A DNA stretch of 23,494 nt. Origin: DATDCV01 sp036524155 (GTDB lineage: Bacteria > Verrucomicrobiota > Verrucomicrobiia > Limisphaerales > UBA8199). Within the stretch, counting starts at the first letter, position 1, and every line of letters starts with the position of its first letter. This document shows, one piece after another, positions 1-8,200 of this stretch. The notes under the pieces are model-generated. The model did not search any database and was not told where the DNA came from. It saw only the letters and a program-made list of their open reading frames with translations. The stretch lies in NCBI GenBank assembly GCA_036524155.1, contig DATDCV010000145.1:1-23494 (forward strand), in the 5' to 3' direction. Made by a program: the position numbers and the translations under genes.

Positions 1-80
1 TTCTCCCTCTCCTCCTCTGGAGGAGAGGGCTGGGGAGAGGAGGCCCATGCTTTCTTTCGCGGACGGGTTGATCGGGAGGG
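1..80. repeat. Palindromic dispersed repeat, copy A
   Basis: Positions 5-15 and 19-29 form a perfect 11-bp inverted repeat with a 3-base loop, followed by a purine-rich stretch. The first 46 bases are identical to 23151-23196, and weaker similarity continues for about 30 more bases. The element is noncoding, and short ORFs across it are accidental. It resembles REP-like elements that occur in many copies between genes, but only two copies can be seen here. The window may begin inside the repeat, so the left edge is uncertain. Confidence 0.75.
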
Positions 81-165
81 GACAGAGGAGAGCTAGTTCC
101 TGGCTTCGGGAAGGTTCAAGGAAAGAGGGCAATTTACCGTCACTCGCCAACATTGGCGGTCGAGT

Positions 166-1035
166 TTGTCTGTGAGCCCTCAGTCACAAAACATTCTGGA
201 TAAGATCGTCGCGCAGAAGCGGCTCGAAGTCGCACGCCTTCCGCCGCGATCGGTGACGGCTGCCGACCTGAGGTTGATGGTGGAACGGCGCGCGGAGCGT
301 CGCGATTTCATGGCGGCGCTAAGACGGCCAAACAAAGGCCCGGTTGCGCTCATTGCGGAGGTGAAGAAAGCATCACCCTCGGCCGGGATCATCCGGCCGG
401 ATTTTGATCCCGTGACGATCGCCAGGGAGTATGAGGCTGCCGGGGCGACCTGCCTGTCCGTGCTCACCGACACAAAGTTTTTCCAGGGTTCGTTGGAGTA
501 TCTAAAGCAAATCCGCCAGGCAGTGAAGCTGCCCCTGCTACGAAAAGACTTCATCATCGACGAACGCCAAATACTTGAAGCCGTCGAGTGCGGAGCCGAT
601 GCAATTCTCCTCATCGTGGCAATTCTGAGCGACACCGAGCTGCGCGGATTCCACTCGCTCGCGACGGAGGCCGGATTGGCGGTACTGGTGGAGGTTCATG
701 ACCAGGCCGAATTACAGCGAGCCTTGATCGCAGGCGCTCAACTCATCGGCGTTAACAACCGTAACCTCAAAACGTTCAAAGTCGACCTCGGCACGACCGA
801 GCGACTCGCCTCGCTGCTGCCGGGCGATGACCAGCGGATCCTCGTGGCCGAAAGCGGTATTCACACTCGTGGGGATGTCGAGCGCCTCGCGCGTTGCGGC
901 GCGAAGGCTATCCTGGTCGGCGAGTCCCTGATGCGCGGTTCAAATATCGCCGCCAAGGTGCGAGAGCTCCTTGGCTGTGCCGTGCTTAGCGCGGACGCAG
1001 TTCGAGGAAGACGGCCTCGCCCGCCTTCAGCCTGA
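166..1035 (+). CDS. trpC: Indole-3-glycerol phosphate synthase (TrpC)
   Basis: This cytoplasmic enzyme converts 1-(2-carboxyphenylamino)-1-deoxyribulose 5-phosphate to indole-3-glycerol phosphate in tryptophan synthesis. The family motifs run in order along a TIM barrel: AEVKKASPSAG near residue 65 (catalytic Lys and substrate-binding Ser), LLRKDFI near 124 (second Lys), a Glu in LVEVHD near 175, GVNNRNL near 196, AESGI near 226 and GESLMRG near 252. The length of 289 residues is slightly above the usual 255-270. The excess is a polar tail of about 20 residues after VRELLG, which lies partly in the overlap with the convergent gene. The start is TTG at 166 or GTG at 172, and neither has a good ribosome site. 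No other trp gene is in view. The enzyme assignment is firm and the start is not. Confidence 0.96.
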   Translation: MSVSPQSQNILDKIVAQKRLEVARLPPRSVTAADLRLMVERRAERRDFMAALRRPNKGPVALIAEVKKASPSAGIIRPDFDPVTIAREYEAAGATCLSVLTDTKFFQGSLEYLKQIRQAVKLPLLRKDFIIDERQILEAVECGADAILLIVAILSDTELRGFHSLATEAGLAVLVEVHDQAELQRALIAGAQLIGVNNRNLKTFKVDLGTTERLASLLPGDDQRILVAESGIHTRGDVERLARCGAKAILVGESLMRGSNIAAKVRELLGCAVLSADAVRGRRPRPPSA

Positions 1036-4000
1036 TCGGGATCCCGCGCAGCAACTTTGACGCGCTCAATCGAGTGGTCTTGCCACCGGACGAAAGCACT
1101 TCGTAGCGGGTGCCGGGCGCTACCGTGAACCACTCTGGGAACTGGTTGATCCGGGTGTAATCGAGCGGCAGATGCATGAAATCCTTATGCCGGGGCCGAT
1201 CGAAAATGAGCCGGCCATTCCAGGCCTTTTCCGCGCTTACGGTCAGGAACAAGGTGTCGCCGTTCCGGACCGTGCCAAATCGTACATCGGGGCGCCACGG
1301 CTCGACCGTCACGCCTTGGGTTTTCCAGAGCCCGTACATGAGCGAAGTGCGCGCGAAATTTCCGTCGCCGTGCCACGCTTCTATGATGCCATCCGGCTTT
1401 TGAATGGCCCACATCATCCGGGTCTGGCTGTCCACCCAGTCGGCGGCGGACTCCACCCGCTCGCGGTTCAGCAGGTTGATGGCGCCTTCAATCGAGTCGG
1501 CAAAGCCGTCCGCGCTCTTGTCGGCCCAGCAAGCGCCGACATATTTGCCTTTCAGGTTCGAGAGCGCGTGGCGTACCGCCTCGCGGTACGTTGCGGTCTT
1601 ATCCACCAGCCACATCGTATAGAACCCGTCATAGTCGTAACCCCACGTGTCGCAGAGGTCTTTGCTATGCGCGCCGGTCTTCGGATTGAACCACGTGTAG
1701 AGCAGCCCGTCCTCGTTGCGTCCCTTCCCCAGAATGCAGTCGAACATTTCGTGCATGGGTTTCTCGTAGGCCTGTTTCTTTTCGGGCGCGACCTGGCTCA
1801 CCGCAACATACAACTCAGTCAATCCGTTAACGACTTCGCAGCCGTGGTCAATCAGGCGCAGTTGGGTCACATCGCGCGTCGGGTGGTTCGTGCCGAGGAG
1901 GAAATAGTCGCCCAGCCGCATCGACCAATCGAGGTATTTGCGGTCGCCGGTAAACCAGTACAACCGCGAGCCGGCCTGCAACAGATCGCCGCACACTTCA
2001 AAGTTCAGGGTCGGAATCTTCCCATACGGAGTCTCGATCTTCGCGTTCTTCCAGATGTCGTCAGTGATGCCGATCATTCGCTCCGACCACGGGCTCGGCC
2101 CCAGCCATCCGGCCACATAAAGCAGGCCGTCTTTCACGTATTCGGCGCCGTCGAAAATAATCGCATCCAGATCCAGCTTCTCCCGCCGCCAGCCCTTCTT
2201 CGAAAAGGAATAATCGTCGGGCAAGCGATCCACGCGGCAGGTCAACCGCGTCTCGGTCCGCAGCATATCGAGCAGGCGGCCCCGCAAAAGCGGCCGATCG
2301 GTCATCGCCGCCGTCAGCACCATGAAGGGATAATTATCAGCAGCAGAATCCCGACCGTTCCAATAGTCGCGGCTTTCGCCAAGGTTCCTCGGGATCAGTC
2401 CGGTGGCCGGGTCTGTGTGGGCGAGCCAGCCATCAACGTAGCGGGTGCAGCGGAAAAAGGCCTCGTTTGCCAGCCGGGCGTTCTCCTCGGCAGCTCGGAA
2501 ATAGCCCACGGTCCGTTTATCCGTCAATACGTCAGCCGGAAGTGGTCGCGGACGGTCCCACGCGGCCCGCATTTCGGGAAAGCCTTCACCGGACTGCGCG
2601 TCAGCACTGAGCGTGAGCTTCGCATTTGCGGCCGGCTTGTTCAGATCTGGCGAAGTCGAAACCGCAGACGATCGCGCAAGGCGAACTTCGCTGAGAAACG
2701 CGGGCTGGCCTTGACCTCTCTGGATCTCAATCTGGTAACGGTCGCCTTTTACTCCGAGGGGAATCGGCACCCGCACCCAGCGAAATCCCCAATGCCCTCC
2801 GGTCTGGAGATCGAGCTTCTTGCCGTTGACAGCAATGACGGCCTCCCGCACGTCAGCCTTGGCGCCCCAGCTCAGCTCGAGTTCGTCGCCCGCTTGCGGA
2901 GGAACATCGAACGCCAGCAAAAGCCCCGTTCGGCCAAGCCAATGATACGGCGTTCCGTCCAGCGCCTCCGGAGCGTCCGCGAAGCGCACCCACGCGGCCG
3001 CGGCCGAATCGGCCGGCACCACTCGCCGCGGCTGCCCGAGCTCGTCCCGCAGCCTTGGCCAGAAATCGCGGCCGCAAAAGACATGCGGCCCCGGGTGCAC
3101 GGTGAGCGTGAGGTTCGATTCCGCGTTGAAGACCCGATACGCCGCGCGGATTCCTTCGAGCGCCTGCCTTCCGATGCGCACCGGAAAGCCGCCCGGAGCG
3201 CGCTCCTGTTCGCCCAGTTCACATACCAAGGCGCGCGGCGCGGCACAGGAGAAAATATCTGAAAAGTCAAAATTCTCCTCCAGTCCGGAAAAATTGAAAC
3301 ACGGGCAGTGGCCGTTCGTCATGTTTGCGAATGTCGTCAGCCAACCGCTGCTGCACGCCGCCTTGACGCGTTCATCCAGCGCGGCCACGTACATCGTCGT
3401 TTCGCCGCCAAGCGATAAACCGGCGACCGCCACCCGTGCTGGATCAACTTCAGGCAGCGTGAGGACGTAGTCGATGCTCCGCAGCGCGTCCCAGGTACGT
3501 TCCCCCATCAACGACCAGTTCGTATGCTGCAGTTCGTGTTGTCCCACGTCGGGCGAGATAACCACATACCCCATCTGACTGAGCGCGCGCCCATACCAAT
3601 ACAAGCCGGTGCCGTGAACAACCTGTTCACCGCTGCCGCCGTGGCCGTTGATGGCGAGCACAGCGCCGACTTTCCCCTTCGAATGCGCTGGCCGGGCGAG
3701 CCAGACGTGGGCACGGCGGTCGGCCAGAGTTTGGAGCGTCAGTTCCTCGAGGACCGTGTCGTCCTCGGGAACTTCGATCCGGCGCAGCCGTTGCGGCGAT
3801 AACGCCACGCGTTCCGGGACCTGGCCACCCATCATCAGAGTGAGGAGTTTTTCCCGCGCCCGCTGTTGCCATTCTTTCGCTTCTTGCGGTGTCTGGGCTC
3901 GAAACCGCAGGACAGGCCTCTCGCCTATCTCGGATTCGGTATTCGCCTGGTCCCCGGCCGCGCGGTCTGGAGCGTATGGAGACAGGTGCGACGCCTGCCC

Positions 4001-4066
4001 CGTGAGATCTTTAGTGCCGAGCGACAGCATCGCCGCGGCGAGGACGAGCAGCTTTCTTGAGCACAT
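986..4066 (-). CDS. Secreted alpha/beta-hydrolase fused to an (alpha/alpha)-toroid glycosidase-like domain
   Basis: The 1026-residue protein begins with a signal peptide (about residues 1-24). Residues about 105-340 are an alpha/beta hydrolase resembling acetyl-xylan-esterase/dienelactone hydrolase families. It has an oxyanion-type NGHGG stretch, a nucleophile elbow GLSLGG with Ser218, and a likely catalytic His328 in HPGPHVFCG. The acid is not certain; Glu283 and Glu286 lie in the right area. Residues about 350-475 look like a beta-sandwich. From about 500 to 930 the sequence is helix-rich with many Trp, Tyr and Asp residues (DYWNGRDSAADNYPF, LIDHGCEVVNGL, WGYDYDGFY), as in (alpha/alpha)6-barrel glycosidases, and ends in a small beta domain. 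It probably acts on an esterified polysaccharide outside the cytoplasm, but the substrate is unknown. It lies 36 bases after the thymidylate synthase gene and overlaps trpC by 50 bases at the 3' end. Confidence 0.85.
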   Translation of the reverse strand: MCSRKLLVLAAAMLSLGTKDLTGQASHLSPYAPDRAAGDQANTESEIGERPVLRFRAQTPQEAKEWQQRAREKLLTLMMGGQVPERVALSPQRLRRIEVPEDDTVLEELTLQTLADRRAHVWLARPAHSKGKVGAVLAINGHGGSGEQVVHGTGLYWYGRALSQMGYVVISPDVGQHELQHTNWSLMGERTWDALRSIDYVLTLPEVDPARVAVAGLSLGGETTMYVAALDERVKAACSSGWLTTFANMTNGHCPCFNFSGLEENFDFSDIFSCAAPRALVCELGEQERAPGGFPVRIGRQALEGIRAAYRVFNAESNLTLTVHPGPHVFCGRDFWPRLRDELGQPRRVVPADSAAAAWVRFADAPEALDGTPYHWLGRTGLLLAFDVPPQAGDELELSWGAKADVREAVIAVNGKKLDLQTGGHWGFRWVRVPIPLGVKGDRYQIEIQRGQGQPAFLSEVRLARSSAVSTSPDLNKPAANAKLTLSADAQSGEGFPEMRAAWDRPRPLPADVLTDKRTVGYFRAAEENARLANEAFFRCTRYVDGWLAHTDPATGLIPRNLGESRDYWNGRDSAADNYPFMVLTAAMTDRPLLRGRLLDMLRTETRLTCRVDRLPDDYSFSKKGWRREKLDLDAIIFDGAEYVKDGLLYVAGWLGPSPWSERMIGITDDIWKNAKIETPYGKIPTLNFEVCGDLLQAGSRLYWFTGDRKYLDWSMRLGDYFLLGTNHPTRDVTQLRLIDHGCEVVNGLTELYVAVSQVAPEKKQAYEKPMHEMFDCILGKGRNEDGLLYTWFNPKTGAHSKDLCDTWGYDYDGFYTMWLVDKTATYREAVRHALSNLKGKYVGACWADKSADGFADSIEGAINLLNRERVESAADWVDSQTRMMWAIQKPDGIIEAWHGDGNFARTSLMYGLWKTQGVTVEPWRPDVRFGTVRNGDTLFLTVSAEKAWNGRLIFDRPRHKDFMHLPLDYTRINQFPEWFTVAPGTRYEVLSSGGKTTRLSASKLLRGIPIRLKAGEAVFLELRPR

Positions 4067-4102
4067 GACGAGCGTGGATTGAAACCGCCTTTTTAAGGGT
4101 GC

Positions 4103-4942
4103 TTACTGGGCCATCGCCGCGGCTTTCTCGAGGATCATGGGTTTGGCCTCCTCCATCATATCGCGGACGTCGGCATACCGCATCGTACGCTGCTCGAAGG
4201 TCCGTTTTTGCAGCGCGCCCAGGAACCGCCCTTCAAATTCGCGGAAATAGCTGCCGTAAATGTGGTAGCTGTCAACCATGTGCACGTAGCGGCCGATGGT
4301 GACCGGTTTGTCGGTCAGTTGAGAAATCCGTTGCGCGATTCTCTGCTGGAGTTGAACCAGCGCGAAGATGTTCATAAAGGCGGCTTTGTAGGCGTCGTTG
4401 GATCGAAAACGAACGTTCATGCTGAGCACGGATTCCCCTCCCTGGTCGAGGAGGCGGCACCAGACGCTCTGCATGCACGCCGGATCATAACATTCATTGT
4501 CTTCCCACACCTTCCAGGTGATGGCCTGGGCGCGGCGTGAGTGAGGGGTCTTGGCCAGCTTTTGCGCCAGCAACTCGATTTGGTCGAACGGCTTCAGCGA
4601 AGGCACCTCGTATTTGAACAATCGCTGGTGATACGTGTACTCCCAACGCGTATCTTTGGGGTCGTCGCGATCGCGCACCAGGTGGTCTTTAATCCCGTCG
4701 CAGACTTCCATCACGTATTCCTGCAACTCCATCGGCCCGCCGGGAAAATCCTTATGAATCATCGGTTCATTGAGCGGGTCGGTGATCGTGATCAACATCG
4801 TAGCGTCCTTGCTCGGCGGGTCCTCGGGTTTGTCGTACTCCGTTTTGAGATCACAGCCCTTCTCATGCAACGCGATCAACGAGAGTTCCCAGGCGCGGGC
4901 AATGCAGTCAGCTTCGACGTTCAGAACAGGTATGCCTTTCAT
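4103..4942 (-). CDS. Thymidylate synthase, short archaeal-type
   Basis: This is a member of the thymidylate synthase/dCMP hydroxymethylase family. It probably methylates dUMP to dTMP with methylene-tetrahydrofolate in the cytoplasm. Aligned by eye to the E. coli enzyme, it has the phosphate-binding Arg pair at SRR (135-137), the catalytic Cys156 in DPACMQ, Arg180-Ser181-Asp183 in FRSND (matching RSxD), Asn191 (the Asn that selects uracil), and His227/Tyr229 in DSYHIYG. An Asp at the Asn position would have indicated dCMP, so dUMP is the better guess. The length (279) and the long N-terminal part are closer to archaeal enzymes than to E. coli ThyA. The start is ATG, with no clear Shine-Dalgarno site but a hairpin directly upstream. 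It lies 36 bases before the hydrolase gene; co-transcription is possible but functionally unexplained. Confidence 0.88.
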   Translation of the reverse strand: MKGIPVLNVEADCIARAWELSLIALHEKGCDLKTEYDKPEDPPSKDATMLITITDPLNEPMIHKDFPGGPMELQEYVMEVCDGIKDHLVRDRDDPKDTRWEYTYHQRLFKYEVPSLKPFDQIELLAQKLAKTPHSRRAQAITWKVWEDNECYDPACMQSVWCRLLDQGGESVLSMNVRFRSNDAYKAAFMNIFALVQLQQRIAQRISQLTDKPVTIGRYVHMVDSYHIYGSYFREFEGRFLGALQKRTFEQRTMRYADVRDMMEEAKPMILEKAAAMAQ

Positions 4943-5245
4943 AAGTTTGGCGGTCAGGCCGCCCAGAGCAGTGTTATTGGTTTGGCAAATTCAATGTACA
5001 GTCATACCGCACCGGATGTTTGCGGGCCAGCGGGCAGTTGGCAATTCGGAAGTAATCCTCCCAACGAGCCGCTCTACAATTGCCTTACATACCGCAGACA
5101 AACTATTTACATTTTTTATCTCCTGTCGGCGGCAGGTCTTGTGGTAACTGTTCGGTGATGAAATCACTCCCCCAGATGGGGATTGTCCGATCGCCTAGAA
5201 GAGAGCCGGCGTTCCGATTCTGAATCTTGTTGAGACCTCTTACCT
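4943..5245 (+). promoter_or_regulatory. Divergent intergenic region with a possible promoter
   Basis: This 303-base gap separates the minus-strand thymidylate synthase from the plus-strand giant gene and must hold both promoters. It includes an AT-rich patch (5080-5125) that differs from the surrounding GC-rich sequence. TTGCCT at 5080-5085 and TATTTA at 5104-5109 are 18 bases apart and could be a sigma70-type promoter for the plus-strand gene. No good Shine-Dalgarno site precedes ATG 5246. No convincing ORF was seen here. Confidence 0.3.
4949..4963 (-). promoter_or_regulatory. Small hairpin just before the thymidylate synthase start
   Basis: A perfect 5-bp GC-only stem with a 5-base loop lies 6 bases upstream of the ATG, where a ribosome site would be. 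It could affect translation, but a stem this short occurs often by chance in GC-rich DNA. Confidence 0.25.
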
Positions 5246-8200
5246 ATGAAGACTAACCAAATTGCGCAGGTGAATAATGCGTTTTTGGCAATGCGCCGGT
5301 ATGGCCGTCGCGGCTTGGCGAGCCGGCGCAAGATGCGGCTGGTGTGGAGCGGTGGGATGCTGGCGGCCGCCATGATGGTCGCCGTGCCCCTGAGGGCGCA
5401 GACCCTGATCAATATCGATTTTGGCGTTGGAGCGGCCAGCGCCAAAAGAGGGCTCGCTGCTACCGGAATGGGAACGAATGACTTTTGGAACCTGTACCGC
5501 CACTACGATCCCAAATTCACGCCTGGAATGCCGCTTGTTAGTGACGGCAAGCTCGAGAAAGCGAAGTTGGCGGACAGCGCAGAGTCAGGCGTGGCGATAG
5601 CAGTGAAGAACGCGCCCGGCGTGTGGGGGAATGCGAGTGGCGATCCCATGTATGACACCTACATCTTCGCGCAGAACGGGAGCAACATCAGCGTGCGGGT
5701 CGAAGGCCTCGCGGCCGGACGCTACCACTTCTACCTTTACGGTCACGCCGACCCGGACGTCGCAGGGGAGCAGAATTCGTCCTTCACCCTCACGGCGGGA
5801 ACCAACACGCTGGGGCCGCTGGCCCAAATGGGAGGGAGCGGATGGAAGGTCGGCCAGCCCTGGCAGGAACGCGCGCATTATGTTGTTTTCCGAGATATCC
5901 CGGTGGACGAAACGCCGGTTACCATTGAAGTAGCAGCCGGTCCAAACGGGGTGGCTGTGCTTAACGGCCTGCAGATCGTGTCACGTGGCACGAGTCCGCC
6001 GCGCCTGCTCGTCGCCACTCCGCCGCCTGCGGGCCCGGTTAGCACGAACCTGCTTTTTCGCGAAATCAGGTATGATGGGAAAGTCTCGGACAACGAAGCG
6101 CGGTTCGCGGTGACATTTGAGGCCGAATCCCTAACCACAAATGAGATCTCAGCGCCGTTGTTTGAAGGGGACGTGGCACTGGTCTTACCGGAAGTGCCGG
6201 ACGGGCTCCGAATTGTCAGCGAAGGGCGGCGAACCCGACTTTTTTGCGCCGCGCCCGGCTCTTACCGTGTCAAACTCGAACTCATAGCCAAAATCACGCG
6301 ATCTGAGCCCTGGAACCAGGTGACTTTTACGGGACCGGCCGCAGCCATTGCCTCGGTCAAGGCGAAAGCGAGCCGCGAAGGCGTTGAACTGCAGATGCTC
6401 AGCGGCACACAGGTGAGCCGAACAGGCAGCGCGGCGGCTAACGTGAACGCCTTGACTGCGCCGCTGGAAGGCTTTTTGGGGCCTGACCGGACGGTGTCGA
6501 TGCGCTGGCAGAGCAGGGCGGCCGAGGTCGCTCGGAAATCGCTGGTCACCGTCGAGACGACCGCCAGTGCCCAGATCACACCGACGGTGGTGAAGTTCGT
6601 GACAGCGTTGCGCTATGAGATCCTGCAGGCCCCCATTCCCCGCCTTACGATTGAACTGCCTCCAACGCATGCACTCACCAAAATCCAGGGCGACCAAATT
6701 CGTGATTGGCAGGTGAAACCTGATGGGGAGCGGCAGGTTCTCTCGGTAGAGTTCATCAAGCCAGTCGAGAACTCGTGCGCCCTGACCTTGTTTTCGGAGC
6801 AGACGGTGGAGGCAACGCCGCTCACCGCCAGGCTTGTCCCTCCGCAGCCGCTCGAGGTCGAGCGCGAAGCGGGGTCGTTCACGGTCAGTGCGGACGATAT
6901 GACCGTCGAAATAAACTCGGCGCCGGGTTTGCGCCAGGTCAACGCCCCCTCTGGCACGCTGGCCGCCTATCGTTTCAACGCCCGGCCAATCGCTTTGGAG
7001 ACGAAGCTTGAGCGCATCCTGCCGGTGCTGAAGCTGACCGATCGCGTAAGCGCGCGCCTGGAAGAAACGCGGTTCATCGTTTCGCACGCGCTGAACCTGG
7101 GAGTGGAAAAAGCGGGCATTTATGCTCTCGAGCTCGCGCTCCAACCAGGCTTTCTGGTGAGCGGGATGAAGGGCGACGGGATCGAGGACTGGAAAGTCGC
7201 CGACGGCCTGATCCAAATTTCCTTTTCGTCGCGGGTGCTCGGCGCGCGCAAGATCGACGTCCAGCTCGAGCAGGCCAACAAGGAATTTCCGGACAGGATT
7301 GTGCTGCTGCCACTCGGGGTGAGGGGTGCGACCAACGTCATAACGCAGTTAGGCGCCTCGTCCTCGCCTGGCATCCGACTGAAAACCGCCGAGCTCTCCA
7401 GCTTGCGGGAAATCCCTGTGAGCTCGCTGCCGAACCGGACCGACGAGTTGCTGGCGTTCGCGAGCGAACAGCCGGATTGGAAACTGACGCTCGGAACCGA
7501 GAAGCTCTCCGCCCGGTTAGTGGCGGAGGTTTTCAACCTGGTTACCATTGGTGACGGCCAGGTGGGAGGCAGCGCCACGATCCGTTACGGCATTGTCAAC
7601 CAGGGAGTCCAGGAGTTCCGGGTCGCCGTGCCAGCTCATTGGCGAAATATAGAGTTCACGGGAGCCAATATCCGGCGCAAGGAACAACAAACCAACGTCT
7701 GGACCATCACGCTGCAGGAAAAAGCCTGGGGCGGATACACCCTGGTGCTGACTTATGATTACCAGTTTGATCCGAAAGGCAGCACGCTGGACCTCGCCGG
7801 CGCGCACACCGTCGGCCTCGAGCGCGAGGCCGGCTCCCTGGGCGTCATGACGGCGGCGAGCCTAAAGCTCACACCGGCGGCGCCGGTTGACCCGCTCCGC
7901 CGGGTTGACGAGGCGGAACTGTCCGAGAGCCTCCGCGCATTGTGCACCCGGCCCTTGCCGCTGGCCTACAAGTACGCCGGGCCAGACTACCGCCACTCTG
8001 TGCAGGTGACGCGCTTTGAAGAATTACCGGTGCTCGAAGCCGTCGCTGACCGCATCGAACTTACGACGGTGCTAACCGAAGAAGGGCAATTGCTGAACCA
8101 GGCGTCATTCATGGTGAAAAACAATGAAAAGCAGTTCCAAAGATTCAAGCTGCCGGGCGGTTCCGAATTTTGGTCGAGTTACGTCAACAGCCAGCCGGCG

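Noticed and set aside
1172..3262. 696-codon plus-strand open frame
   Set aside because: It lies wholly opposite the hydrolase gene, has no motifs or export signal, and is rich in Arg, Pro and His, as expected for an antisense frame of a GC-rich gene. The minus-strand protein has clear catalytic motifs.
4541..5158. 205-codon plus-strand frame running out of the thymidylate synthase gene
   Set aside because: Most of it is antisense to thymidylate synthase, and the remainder runs through the intergenic region without motifs.
6185..7216. 343-codon minus-strand open frame
   Set aside because: It is antisense to the giant gene, whose translation there contains the repeated modules. The antisense product is Arg/His-rich with no family signature.
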